Assembly (NCBI GenBank): GCA_041907025.1
Contig: JAYRIB010000004.1
Location: forward strand, 3,781 to 67,780
Direction: 5' to 3'
Origin: CAYPSN01 sp041907025
GTDB lineage: Bacteria > Patescibacteriota > Saccharimonadia > CAILAD01 > JADZBC01
Length of the DNA: 64,000 bases
Every line of letters begins with the position of its first letter. The first letter of the stretch is position 1. Made by a program: the position numbers and the translations under genes. The notes under the pieces were generated by a model. That model saw only the letters and a list, made by a program, of their open reading frames with translations. It did no database searches and was not told where the DNA came from. Shown in pieces: positions 1 through 7,807 of this stretch.

Positions 1-1
1 T

Positions 2-499
2 CGCCAGGGTTTATGGCTGCTTGTTGGGCTGAATTCAGCAAGGCAATCCGCCAAGGTAGCGGCTGGGCTAGCAGATCGGGGCAGCGTAGTTTACGCTACC
101 AGCTCTCAGTTGGGTTCTCAGCTGGGCAGCGCGATCCCAGTTCTTATAAATGGTCAGGCAATCGTTGCTCAGTGCTGGCCAAACTTGCAGGTAGCACCTT
201 TAGACAGCTACGCGGGACTCTTGGCCTTAATGGAGAGTTCTCGAGTACGAAAGTATGCTCAAGTTCGCGCTCAGGCGATTGTAGATAGACTGCGGCTCGT
301 TAAGCAGCTCGAAACAACAGCTAGTGTATTGCTCGACACATCACTTAATCTCACCTTGGCTGCACGACGGCTTAAGGTGCATCGCAATACACTCATTTAC
401 CGCGTTGGCCGGATTCGTCACTTGACCGGTTATGACCTCACCCGGTTTGAAGACGCGGTACAAATACGCTTAGCATTCTTGCTCGCTGAGTTGACTTGA
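2..499 (+). CDS. PucR/CdaR-type regulator, C-terminal part (5' end outside window)
   Basis: The frame is open from the first bases of the window, so this is the 3' part of a longer gene; the TTG at 110 is internal and not the true start. The C-terminal ~60 residues (LDTSLNLTLAARRLKVHRNT, then LIYRVGRIRHLTGYDL) match the helix-turn-helix that ends PucR/CdaR-family regulators, where a sensing domain precedes a single DNA-binding HTH. The family activates or represses catabolic genes, but nothing here identifies a ligand or target. No terminator is obvious before the tRNA-Val region. The family call is good; the function is open because the sensor half is missing. Confidence 0.7.
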   Translation, partial: RQGLWLLVGLNSARQSAKVAAGLADRGSVVYATSSQLGSQLGSAIPVLINGQAIVAQCWPNLQVAPLDSYAGLLALMESSRVRKYAQVRAQAIVDRLRLVKQLETTASVLLDTSLNLTLAARRLKVHRNTLIYRVGRIRHLTGYDLTRFEDAVQIRLAFLLAELT

Positions 500-540
500 G
501 GCTAGAGATTATCTAGAGTTAAGTGTGCTAAGCAAGTTAT

Positions 541-561
541 GGGCCCTTAGCAAAGTTGGCA
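541..561 (+). repeat. Partial copy of the tRNA-Val 5' end
   Basis: The sequence gggcccttagcaaagttggc copies the first ~20 nt of the intact tRNA-Val at 654 (gggcccttagctcagttggc) with two changes. The resemblance then stops, so no second tRNA can fold. It is most simply a remnant of a duplication or of insertion at the tRNA gene. Confidence 0.6.
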
Positions 562-653
562 TAGGCCATAGGCCGGTAAAGTAAAAAGTGCACCAAAGCG
601 CTCCAAGACATCACCTAGTGTAGTACCATCACAATACCCCGATAAACATATGT

Positions 654-730
654 GGGCCCTTAGCTCAGTTGGCTAGAGCGCTTCCTTGACGTGGAAGAGG
701 TCAGTGGTTCGAATCCTCTAGGGCCCACCA
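654..730 (+). tRNA. tRNA-Val (GAC anticodon)
   Basis: A full cloverleaf can be drawn. The 7-bp acceptor is GGGCCCT/AGGGCCC, the D stem is GCTC/GAGC, the anticodon stem is CTTCC/GGAAG with loop TTGACGT (anticodon GAC), and the T arm has loop TTCGAAT, with one T-T mismatch in its stem. Discriminator A and CCA are encoded. It lies between a regulator fragment and a PyrE-like gene, and partial copies of its two ends lie on either side. Confidence 0.95.
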
Positions 731-873
731 TCTCTGCCTTTTTGCGCAGCAAGAAGTTAGAGATGGTGATTCAAGAATATGAGAACCAGGTTCGGTGTAG
801 TACGGCGCGCAGCGTGATGATCAAGCTTGCTTGAGCAATCACCAAGCACCGTGCGGAGGTGGCGTCAGCCACC
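727..873 (+). other. Hairpin-rich spacer behind tRNA-Val
   Basis: This gene-free stretch holds three inverted repeats. accatctct (727-735) pairs with agagatggt (759-767) and would include the tRNA CCA end. A gtgat...atcac stem lies around 814-842. ggtggc/gccacc lies around 858-873. None is followed by a U-run, so I do not call a terminator. They could influence tRNA 3' processing or be remnants of the duplicated tRNA region. Confidence 0.4.
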
Positions 874-891
874 ATCCTCTAGGGCCCACCA
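874..891 (+). repeat. Exact 18-bp copy of the tRNA-Val 3' end
   Basis: atcctctagggcccacca here repeats 713-730, the T arm and acceptor end of tRNA-Val including CCA. A tRNA 3' end duplicated downstream is the classic footprint of site-specific integration or excision (att site), but the 143-bp interval between the copies has no gene. Confidence 0.75.
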
Positions 892-926
892 GAACATGTA
901 ATTATTTGGAGCTGAATTTGTCACAA

Positions 927-1532
927 ATGTCTAAGCGAGAGGCCCGTGATTACCTCAAAAAGCACAATGTGTTGAGGGAGAATGGGCATTATGTGTATAC
1001 CTCGGGCAAGCACGGCGATACGTACTTAAACAAAGACGCCTTGCTGCCGCACGTGGAGTTGGTGAGTGAGATATGCGAGCAGATTGCGACTGAGTTCGTT
1101 GGTCGGGACATTGAAGTAGTTTTGGGTCCGGTGGCCGGCGGAGTGGTGCTTAGTCAATGGGTGGCGCATCATCTGGGCAAGATTGAAGGCCGCGAGGTAT
1201 TGTCTGTTTATGCTGACAAACGGAAGACGGAAGGTGAATTCATCATTCGCCGTGGTTACGACGAGATGATCCGCGGCAAGCGCATATTGCTTGTTGATGA
1301 CATTATTAACCAGGGCTCTTCGCTTCGAGGGCTGCAGCGCGAGGTTGCCCTGATAGAGTGCGAAGTAGATGGGGTGGGGTGCCTGTGTAATAGGTATGAA
1401 TCAACTGCCGAGGACTTTGGCGTGCCAAAGCTATACAGTTACATTGCATTCAAGCTCAACATCTACGATCCAGACGATTGTCCGCTATGTAGGGCAGACG
1501 TACCCTTGAGTAAAGGCTTGGGTCACGCTTGA
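927..1532 (+). CDS. pyrE: Orotate phosphoribosyltransferase-like protein
   Basis: A type I phosphoribosyltransferase with the PRPP-binding loop ILLVDDIINQGSSLRG at roughly residues 110-126 and an upstream VVLGPVAGGVVLSQW segment. OPRTases join orotate to PRPP to give OMP in pyrimidine synthesis. The C-terminal DDCPLCRADVPLSKGLGHA ending resembles OPRTase-like proteins. The ATG at 927 was chosen because the longer frame back to 831 runs through the duplicated tRNA end. A TTG at 918 with GGAG at 908-911 is an equally good start. No other pyrimidine gene is nearby, so salvage or scavenging of orotate/bases is possible. Family sure, exact substrate inferred. Confidence 0.8.
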   Translation: MSKREARDYLKKHNVLRENGHYVYTSGKHGDTYLNKDALLPHVELVSEICEQIATEFVGRDIEVVLGPVAGGVVLSQWVAHHLGKIEGREVLSVYADKRKTEGEFIIRRGYDEMIRGKRILLVDDIINQGSSLRGLQREVALIECEVDGVGCLCNRYESTAEDFGVPKLYSYIAFKLNIYDPDDCPLCRADVPLSKGLGHA

Positions 1533-1559
1533 GAAACCACGGGTTTTGGAGTATGCTAG

Positions 1560-1715
1560 GGCTAGATTAAGAGAGCGTTTGAGCTAGGTCTAACCACCCA
1601 AGCGAGCTCCGCGGCTGACGACGCGTTACAAGTCAGAAAGAGTGATCCACCAAGGATAAGCCCGGTGGAACCCCCCGAAAATTCGGGGCCGGGCAATCAT
1701 CATTTTGGTGGTTTT
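1560..1715 (+). promoter_or_regulatory. T-box-like leader of thrS
   Basis: The ~200-nt spacer before thrS contains ggtggaacc (1664-1672), matching the T-box core GGTGGNACC that senses the tRNA acceptor end. It also holds an early stem-like gagc...gctc region carrying aaccaccc, which offers an ACC (Thr) specifier. A strong stem gcccgg/ccgggc (1660-1665 with 1689-1694) lies inside ccaccaa/ttggtgg (1647-1653 with 1705-1711), followed by ttttt, as a terminator would be. Position before a tRNA synthetase and motif agree. The flanking T-box bases are not canonical, so this is probable, not certain. Confidence 0.55.
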
Positions 1716-1746
1716 TGTGTAATAATCCAAGTAGAGGAGTCATAAA

Positions 1747-3570
1747 ATGGCAGATCAGCTAAAAAATAAGGTAGACATCGAGGCTATGCGGCACTCGGTC
1801 GCTCATATGTTGGCCGCCGCAGTACAGAAGTTGCACCCTGATGCGCAGTTTGGCGTCGGCCCAGTGGTGGAGAATGGCTTTTATTATGACATTAAGCCTA
1901 GTAAGGCATTGAGTAGTGATGATTTGGGCGCCATCGAAGCTGAGATGGCAAAGATCGCATTAGCCGATGAGGATTTTGTACGTGAGGAATGGCTGATTGA
2001 CGAAGCCATAACGTATTTCAAAGAGCATAATCAGCCATTTAAGGTCGAGTTGCTCAAAGACCTCAAAACCAAAGGGACGACATCGCTGAAAGACACTGGC
2101 GATGAAAACTTAGTTGGTAATAATGTTGCTGGAGTTACAACGGTTACCATATACAGAACAGGTGACTTTGTTGACTTATGCCGCGGCCCACACATAGGAA
2201 GCACTTCTCAGGCCGGTGCCTACAAGCTTACCAAGCTGGCCGGAGCCTACTGGCGCGGGGACGAGAAGAATCCGCAGATGCAACGCGTGTATGGCGTGGC
2301 GTTTGCGACTAGTGAGGAGCTTGGTCACTATTTGGCCATGATCGAAGAGGCCGAGAAGCGTGATCACCGTAAGCTAGGCAGAGAGCTCGACCTGTTTGTG
2401 TTCTCAGATCTTGTAGGTTCAGGCCTGCCGATGTACACGCCACGGGGCACAATTCTTCGTAACCAGCTCGACAATTTCGTACAAGAGATGCGTAATGAGT
2501 ACGATTACGAAGAAGTGTCTGTGCCGCACATAACTAAAAAGGATGCCTACATTGCCAGCGGACACTGGCAGAAGTTCTCAGATGAACTCTTTAAGGTGAA
2601 TACAAGGGAAGGGCATGAGTTTGCCATGAAGCCGATGAATTGTCCGCATCATGCTCAGATCTACGCAAGTCGCGCTCGATCGTATCGGGATTTGCCCATT
2701 CGTTACCGCGAGACGACGACGTGTTATCGTGACGAGCAGACGGGTGAGCTCTCGGGCCTTAACAGGACACGGGCCTTTGCTCAAGATGATGCGCATGTGT
2801 TCTGCCGACCAGAGCAAGTGCAAGAAGAAGTCACAAAAATATGGAGCATTATTGAGAAGTTTTATGCCACACTGGGCTTTGATGACTTAACTGTTCGGTT
2901 CTCACGGCATGATAGCGAGAATATGGCGTCATATTCTGGCGGTGAAGCTGCTTGGAGGGATGCCGAAGCTCAGCTTCTTGCGATTATCAAAGACAAGGTA
3001 GGTGATGGTTACGTGGACGGTGTAGGTGAGGCTGCATTCTATGGCCCTAAGATAGACTTTATGGGCCGAGATGCGTTGGGTCGAGAGTCACAAGTGGCAA
3101 CCATTCAGCTCGACTTTAACCAGCCTGCTGGCTTTGGGCTTGAGTTTATCGATGAACAGGGCCAAAAACAGCAACCAGTGATGATTCACGCTGCAATCAT
3201 GGGCTCGATTGAGCGTTTTCTGTCGGTCTACATAGAGCATGTAGGCGGTGCCTTCCCGACTTGGTTAGCCCCCGAGCAAGTCCGAGTCTTGCCGGTGTCG
3301 GATAAGTTTGCCGAGTATGGCGCTCAAGTAGCTGCCGAGCTTAAGGCCGCCGGGGTGCGTGTGAAGCTCGATGATGACAATGAGTCACTTGGTAAGCGCA
3401 TACGTGCTGCTGAAGCCATGAAGGTTCCCTACACGCTCATAGTGGGTGAGAGGGAACAGGAAGCCGGCGAGGTGGCTGTGCGCAAGCGAGGCGAGGGCGA
3501 CAAAGGCAGTAAGAGTTCCAGGGAGTTTGTGAAAGACATTCTTGCCGAAATAAGTTCACGAAAGGCTTAG
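1747..3570 (+). CDS. thrS: Threonyl-tRNA synthetase lacking the TGS domain
   Basis: Class II synthetase that charges tRNA-Thr. The protein opens directly with the N2 editing domain (HSVAH at residues 16-20, later DFVDLCRGPH), so the usual ~60-residue N-terminal TGS domain is missing. The catalytic core shows MKPMNCPHH, then YRDEQTGELSGLNRTRAF, and the C-terminal anticodon-binding domain closes the protein near VGEREQEAGEVAVRKR. Length 607 against ~640 usual fits loss of TGS only. Start ATG 1747 has gaggag just upstream. Preceded by a T-box-like leader; the next gene starts 5 bp downstream, so they are probably cotranscribed. Confidence 0.95.
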   Translation: MADQLKNKVDIEAMRHSVAHMLAAAVQKLHPDAQFGVGPVVENGFYYDIKPSKALSSDDLGAIEAEMAKIALADEDFVREEWLIDEAITYFKEHNQPFKVELLKDLKTKGTTSLKDTGDENLVGNNVAGVTTVTIYRTGDFVDLCRGPHIGSTSQAGAYKLTKLAGAYWRGDEKNPQMQRVYGVAFATSEELGHYLAMIEEAEKRDHRKLGRELDLFVFSDLVGSGLPMYTPRGTILRNQLDNFVQEMRNEYDYEEVSVPHITKKDAYIASGHWQKFSDELFKVNTREGHEFAMKPMNCPHHAQIYASRARSYRDLPIRYRETTTCYRDEQTGELSGLNRTRAFAQDDAHVFCRPEQVQEEVTKIWSIIEKFYATLGFDDLTVRFSRHDSENMASYSGGEAAWRDAEAQLLAIIKDKVGDGYVDGVGEAAFYGPKIDFMGRDALGRESQVATIQLDFNQPAGFGLEFIDEQGQKQQPVMIHAAIMGSIERFLSVYIEHVGGAFPTWLAPEQVRVLPVSDKFAEYGAQVAAELKAAGVRVKLDDDNESLGKRIRAAEAMKVPYTLIVGEREQEAGEVAVRKRGEGDKGSKSSREFVKDILAEISSRKA

Positions 3571-3575
3571 ATAGT

Positions 3576-4070
3576 ATGACGAACTTAGTCCAAGGGAGCA
3601 AAGAATACCCCTACCATATCTCTGTAGGTGCTGTGCTCGTTAATAGTGAGCGTAAGGTCTGCGCACATTACTTTGACGAACTCCAGATTGGCTCCAGGAA
3701 GGCGAAGGACTTTTATATCCTAATGCGGGAAACGCCTGAGCCAGGGGAGTCGCTAGAGGCTACTTTGGAGCGTGGGTTGCGCGAAGAGTTTGGAGCTACG
3801 GCTACCACAAGGCATTTTATCGGAAGTGTGTTGGCGAATATCGGCGGAGTAGAATCTCTTAAAGAAAAGACAACTCTGTACTTCCTGTGTGACGTTATAG
3901 CTCATGAAGCATCCCTGCGTGAGAATATTGATGCAGAGAGTAGCAGTAAGGTAGGTTGGTATGACCCTGACTTTTTAATCGCCAGAATGAAACAGCAGAG
4001 TAGAGAGACTGGCTATGAAGATATCGATGAATCAATGATACTCGAAAGGGCACAGCAATATCTAAGCTAA
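3576..4070 (+). CDS. Nudix-like hydrolase
   Basis: A 164-residue protein with the alpha/beta Nudix layout and a recognisable but degenerate Nudix box around residues 47-72. RGLREEFGA matches REUxEExGU with E changed to G, and the leading glycine of the box is also replaced, which may weaken metal binding. Nudix enzymes cleave nucleoside diphosphates linked to another group; the substrate cannot be read here. It sits 5 bp after thrS and overlaps the start of miaA, so it is the middle gene of a thrS-Nudix-miaA unit. Confidence 0.75.
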   Translation: MTNLVQGSKEYPYHISVGAVLVNSERKVCAHYFDELQIGSRKAKDFYILMRETPEPGESLEATLERGLREEFGATATTRHFIGSVLANIGGVESLKEKTTLYFLCDVIAHEASLRENIDAESSSKVGWYDPDFLIARMKQQSRETGYEDIDESMILERAQQYLS

Positions 4071-4921
4071 TTACCATTGTTGGCCCAACGGCGAGCGGGA
4101 AGTCAGCGCTCGCTATGGAGCTCGCCCAAAAGTATGATGGCGAGATCATCTGCGCTGACTCACGCACCATTTATAAAGGTTTTGACATTGGTACGGCCAA
4201 GCCTTGCCGCGAAGACCGGGCGCTCGTGCCTCATCATTTGCTCGACATCTGTGAACCAGGTGAGGAGTTCAGTGCCGCCCAGTTTAAAGTGTTGGCTGAG
4301 GCTACGATTCATGACATCTGGAGGCGGGGTAACGTGCCATTTTTGGTAGGGGGCAGCGGCATGTATGTGGATAGTGTGCTGTTTGGCTATCAGTTTCGTG
4401 AGAGCGGCGAGGAATCAAAGGACTACTCGGCTGCCACGCTAGAAGAGCTGCAGCGGCTAGTAGCCGAGCAATATCCCGCCGAATTCGAGACTATAGATAG
4501 GCAAAACAGACGGCGATTAGAGCAGATTTTGGCGCGAGGGGTGGCCGATAGCAAAGATCGCAAGGAGCTTGCATACGATACACTTATCCTAGGCCTGGCG
4601 CCCGATAGGCTTTTACTAAAGCAAAAAATAGCTGATCGCATAGAGGCCATGTTGAACAATGGATTTGTTCAAGAGGTTGAAGACCTCATGGAACGCTACG
4701 GCAGTGACTGTCCGCAGCTAGGGATTATAGGTTACAAGCATGCACAGGATTACCTTGAGGGCAATGTATCACTTCCGGAGCTCAAAGAGCGCTTTGCTCG
4801 AGACGATGGAGCTCTCGCCAAGCGGCAGATGACGTGGTTTAAGCGTAACGAGGCTATTCATTGGCTAACTGCAGCTGGCGAAGCCGAGGAGTTGGTTAGT
4901 GACTATTTGTCGCACCCGTAA
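4058..4921 (+). CDS. miaA: tRNA dimethylallyltransferase with a non-canonical start
   Basis: Transfers a dimethylallyl group to A37 of tRNAs that read UNN codons. The P-loop GPTASGKSALAMELA and the following DSRTIYKGFDIGTAKP are diagnostic. The first ATG (4115) lies after the P-loop and cannot be the start. Going upstream to the in-frame stop at 4028 there is no ATG, GTG or TTG. The best choice is ATA at 4058 (giving xSKLITIVGPTASGKS), preceded by gaaaggg 7 nt upstream; ATT at 4070, overlapping the Nudix stop, is the alternative. About 287 residues, near the family norm of ~300. The ending ...TWFKRNEAIHWL is normal. Confidence 0.9.
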   Translation: MSKLITIVGPTASGKSALAMELAQKYDGEIICADSRTIYKGFDIGTAKPCREDRALVPHHLLDICEPGEEFSAAQFKVLAEATIHDIWRRGNVPFLVGGSGMYVDSVLFGYQFRESGEESKDYSAATLEELQRLVAEQYPAEFETIDRQNRRRLEQILARGVADSKDRKELAYDTLILGLAPDRLLLKQKIADRIEAMLNNGFVQEVEDLMERYGSDCPQLGIIGYKHAQDYLEGNVSLPELKERFARDDGALAKRQMTWFKRNEAIHWLTAAGEAEELVSDYLSHP

Positions 4922-4944
4922 GCAAAATATCTTGCATAAAAGCA

Positions 4945-5009
4945 TTGGCATTTATGAGCGCAAAGGCCTATAATACGACCTATACACAGCAATAAACGCG
5001 CATTATTGC
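4945..5009 (+). promoter_or_regulatory. Promoter and possible operator of the HTH gene at 5038
   Basis: ttggca (4945-4950), an 18-bp spacer and tataat (4969-4974) form a good vegetative promoter. Just inside the transcript lies the inverted repeat gcaataa/ttattgc (4989-4995 and 5003-5009), a candidate operator, possibly for the HTH protein encoded downstream. The ggtagga before the ATG at 5038 is the ribosome binding site. Confidence 0.6.
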
Positions 5010-5037
5010 ACACATTTTGAGGTAGGAGACAACAGAT

Positions 5038-5742
5038 ATGCGCTTCGAACAATTGTTTGGATCAAAGACCAGAGTGAAGCTTCTGAGCTTGTTTTATAAC
5101 AACCCAGAGCGGCCTTTTTACGTGCGCGAGATTACGCGCAAGGTTGATGAACAGATTAACTCGGTGCGCCGCGAGCTACAGAACCTACTCAACATCGGCA
5201 TCGTCAAATCAGTGAACCAGTCGAACCGCTTGTATTACGAAGTTGACCCTAAGTACAAATTCCACGCTCAGTTGCAATCAATCTTCCAGCAGATCCCAGC
5301 AAAGTCTAAGGCCATTAAGGAGACTAAAGAAGAAGACCAAATTCTCAAGAAGATATCGAAGGCGGGGAATGTAAAAATGATCTTCTTATCTGGTGCTTTT
5401 GTGCGTGGTAGTAACCAGAACGTCGACATTTGCATAGTGGGCGACATGAACAAGGCGCAACTGGCCAAAATAGTCGGTGACATGGAGCAAGAAATGAGCC
5501 GCGAGCTAAACTACTGGGTGATGCGTGTAGAGGACTTTGACTATCGCCGTAACCTAAACGATCGCTCGCTGATGGATATCTTAGACGCCAAGAAGATCGT
5601 GCTACTCGATACGCTGGAGATATTTGGGAAAGCGCCTGTGGAGTCGACTGCTTCAGCTGGCTTTTCTGAAGCCGACTTGTCTGGACCCAATCCAAACATT
5701 TCTACCGACGACGCCATCAAAGTAACGGTGAACGAAGGCTAA
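5038..5742 (+). CDS. Winged-helix protein with a nucleotidyltransferase-like domain
   Basis: Residues ~1-75 form a winged helix (VKLLSLFYNNPERPFYVREI and VRRELQNLLNIGIVKSV, recognition helix and wing). After a linker, residues ~110-190 show FLSGAFVRGSNQNVDICIVGD, the pattern of MNT/MJ0435-type nucleotidyltransferases (GS...DxD), but the usual G-S pair and DxD are imperfect, so it may be inactive or a sensor. The C-terminal tail is low-complexity. It has its own promoter with an inverted repeat and is followed 1 bp later by an AI-2E permease gene. A transcription regulator is the likeliest role; the target is unknown. Confidence 0.7.
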   Translation: MRFEQLFGSKTRVKLLSLFYNNPERPFYVREITRKVDEQINSVRRELQNLLNIGIVKSVNQSNRLYYEVDPKYKFHAQLQSIFQQIPAKSKAIKETKEEDQILKKISKAGNVKMIFLSGAFVRGSNQNVDICIVGDMNKAQLAKIVGDMEQEMSRELNYWVMRVEDFDYRRNLNDRSLMDILDAKKIVLLDTLEIFGKAPVESTASAGFSEADLSGPNPNISTDDAIKVTVNEG

Positions 5743-5743
5743 C

Positions 5744-6769
5744 ATGGCGCAGCAGCAGCGTGTAACTGTCGATATCTCACTACGAACCTTCTGGTATGTA
5801 TTGGGCGCGTTTGCCATTGTCGCTTTGCTATGGATGATTGCTGACGTTTTGATCTTGCTGTTTGCCAGTATAATATTTGCCGCAGCCCTGGATCCGTCGG
5901 TCAAGGCGCTGCAGCGTCTTAAGTTGCCGCGTGTGGTGGCCGTAGCTCTGATATATCTTATATTCATAGCTGTTGTGATAGGTACGGTCTTGTTGATTGT
6001 CCCAACTGTTTCGGCTCAAATTGAAACGATTTCGAACAACATTCCTGCCTATCAAGAGAAGTTGCGCCAGTTGGTCGACCAGAGCCCTCAGTTGGAGCAA
6101 ATGTACCTAAAGCTTACACAGCAAACATCTTCGATATCCGAAAACCTTGTAAGTAATGTTGCGCCAGTTGCCGCAGGCTTGTTTAGCGGTGTGGTTGGGT
6201 TACTAACCTTTTTGGTCTTAACGTTTTACATGCTCTCAGGCGGAAAGCGCTTGGCGACAACCGCTTTTGACTTTATACCCGAGAAACACACCAAGAAGCG
6301 TCTTATTGCCTTGAGCCTGGCTATTTCGACTAAGCTTGGCTATTGGTTGCGCGGACAGGCTATTCTAGGAATTATCATTTTCATTGCCAGCTTCATTGGA
6401 CTGAGCTTCATTGGTGTTGAGTACGCGCTTACCCTGGCGGTCATTGCCGGAATCTTTGAGTTAGTACCATTGATCGGTGCATATTTGGGCGCCATTCCAG
6501 CTATTCTTGTGGCGGTAACAACGTCGCCTGGCAAGGGCTTGGCTGTGGCGATTATGTTCCTCGTCATTCAGCAGCTGGAAGGTCAGGTGATCGTACCACA
6601 AGTCATGAAGCGTGCGCTTGGCCTGCCGCCTATCATTATTCTGCCTGCCGTCCTGATCGGCGGTAAGCTGCTTGGCTTTATCGGTATATTGTTGGCAGCA
6701 CCGGTTGCCGCTGCCGTCTTGGTAGTGGTAGAGGATGTCTTGCGTCAGCCCGACTTAAGCAAAGAATAG
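5744..6769 (+). CDS. AI-2E family transporter (PerM/TqsA type)
   Basis: A polytopic membrane protein of 341 residues with about eight hydrophobic segments. The N-terminal hairpin (TFWYVLGAFAIVALLWMIAD) and the family's C-terminal pattern are clear: GIFELVPLIGAYLGAIPAILVA, then EGQVIVPQVMKRALGLPPI. Members are variously reported as exporters of small molecules or Na+/H+ antiporters, so the substrate is open. It begins 1 bp after the HTH gene and is probably cotranscribed with it. Confidence 0.88.
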   Translation: MAQQQRVTVDISLRTFWYVLGAFAIVALLWMIADVLILLFASIIFAAALDPSVKALQRLKLPRVVAVALIYLIFIAVVIGTVLLIVPTVSAQIETISNNIPAYQEKLRQLVDQSPQLEQMYLKLTQQTSSISENLVSNVAPVAAGLFSGVVGLLTFLVLTFYMLSGGKRLATTAFDFIPEKHTKKRLIALSLAISTKLGYWLRGQAILGIIIFIASFIGLSFIGVEYALTLAVIAGIFELVPLIGAYLGAIPAILVAVTTSPGKGLAVAIMFLVIQQLEGQVIVPQVMKRALGLPPIIILPAVLIGGKLLGFIGILLAAPVAAAVLVVVEDVLRQPDLSKE

Positions 6770-6812
6770 CCATAAGAAACTACACCACCTGGATGGCGTG
6801 GTAAATCTTTGC

Positions 6813-6818
6813 TAGAAT
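6813..6818 (+). promoter_or_regulatory. -10 box of a leaderless promoter
   Basis: tagaat ends 7 nt before the ATG at 6826, so transcription should start at or next to the A of the start codon. There is no Shine-Dalgarno sequence. One of six such arrangements in this window. Confidence 0.6.
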
Positions 6819-6825
6819 ACAATAC

Positions 6826-7356
6826 ATGGACATAACTTACTCACAAAAAACTGGCATCAAACTAACTGGTAAGGGGCTGAGCGTAGCGCTTGATCCAGCC
6901 GCAGAAACAAAGTCAGACGTAGTGCTATTGTCACGCCCAGCCGAGTCAGAGCGCACACTGACGACGTTTGATGGTCCGGGCGAGTATGAAGTCAAAGGCT
7001 GTATGATCGACGCTCTAGCGCTGCCCGATGGCCTTACAGCGTATCGCGTAGAGCTCGAGGACATGCGGCTCGGTTACTTGCCAGTGTTCCCTGAAGAGGG
7101 TGACAAAGGCAGCGATCCGTTGCGAGGCTGCGATGTACTGTTTGTGCCGCTTGGCGGAGTTAAGGTTGAGGTGGTAGCTAAGCTGGTTGCATCGTTTGAG
7201 CCCAAAGTAGTTATTCCAATCAACTACAGCGAGCAAGAGCTGACAGCGTTCTTGTCTGAGATGGGCGCAAAAGACGTTGAGCCTATTGAGCGACTCAAAC
7301 TCCAGCGCAAGGACATTGATGAGGATCGACAACAAGTCGTTGTTTTACAGTCGTAG
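6826..7356 (+). CDS. Metallo-beta-lactamase-fold-like protein
   Basis: A 176-residue protein resembling short MBL-fold proteins of the UlaG/YtnP-like group. TFDGPGEYEVKG is a strand-turn typical of that group, and CDVLFVPLGG and PKVVIPINYSEQ follow the order of later strands. The HxHxDH metal motif is absent, so the copy appears non-catalytic or metal-free. It is translated from a leaderless mRNA and followed by a bidirectional terminator. Role unknown; the family assignment is moderate. Confidence 0.6.
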   Translation: MDITYSQKTGIKLTGKGLSVALDPAAETKSDVVLLSRPAESERTLTTFDGPGEYEVKGCMIDALALPDGLTAYRVELEDMRLGYLPVFPEEGDKGSDPLRGCDVLFVPLGGVKVEVVAKLVASFEPKVVIPINYSEQELTAFLSEMGAKDVEPIERLKLQRKDIDEDRQQVVVLQS

Positions 7357-7398
7357 TATGTAGCCGGGGCTTCGCGGAGCCAGCAGTAGAGTGTAAAG

Positions 7399-7428
7399 AA
7401 AAAACCTCCTTGATCTAGGAGGTTTTTT
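7399..7428. terminator. Bidirectional intrinsic terminator
   Basis: aaaaaacctcct (7399-7410) and aggaggtttttt (7417-7428) form a perfect 12-bp inverted repeat with A- and T-runs on either side. It serves the MBL-like gene on the plus strand and rpmB on the minus strand. The last codons of rpmB (from 7415) lie inside it. Confidence 0.9.
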
Positions 7429-7645
7429 GCGCTTGTGCCTCGGTGGCGAGGGCAGCTTGTTTTTGGTACTTGTTGAGTGTACGGATGGTTGAAGCCGCTA
7501 GCTTGAGCCGTACCTTTTGGCCGTCTATGATGAGGGTTTTGGTTTGCAGGTTGGGCTTCCAGTCGCGCTTGGTATGACGCATGGAGTGACTCACGTTGTT
7601 GCCGAACTGCTTACCTTTTCCTGTGATGTCGCATTTGTATGACAT
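7415..7645 (-). CDS. rpmB: Large-subunit ribosomal protein bL28
   Basis: A 76-residue basic protein starting MSYKCDITGKGKQFGNNVSHSMRH, the diagnostic bL28 opening, followed by RDWKPNLQTKTLII and KLAASTIRTLNKY. It binds 23S rRNA in the large ribosomal subunit. aaggaag precedes the ATG. Its final codons overlap the terminator hairpin. It is a single-gene unit on the minus strand. Confidence 0.96.
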   Translation of the reverse strand: MSYKCDITGKGKQFGNNVSHSMRHTKRDWKPNLQTKTLIIDGQKVRLKLAASTIRTLNKYQKQAALATEAQAQKTS

Positions 7646-7807
7646 TGTTTGCTTCCTTAGCTTTTAGATCTGTCTCACGTCTTCGGCCTCTCAGAGCTGA
7701 AGTAACCTGAATATGATAGCATTTTTGCCGCGGGCTTGCAATACTTTGGCGCAAGGTTGCTGCGGGCGCACTAGCCCGGCCAGCAACAATCGATTATCAT
7801 AGTGAAT

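Noticed and set aside
831..926. N-terminal extension of the PyrE-like gene
   Set aside because: The extra 32 codons run through the duplicated tRNA end and have no family resemblance; starts at 918 or 927 fit better.
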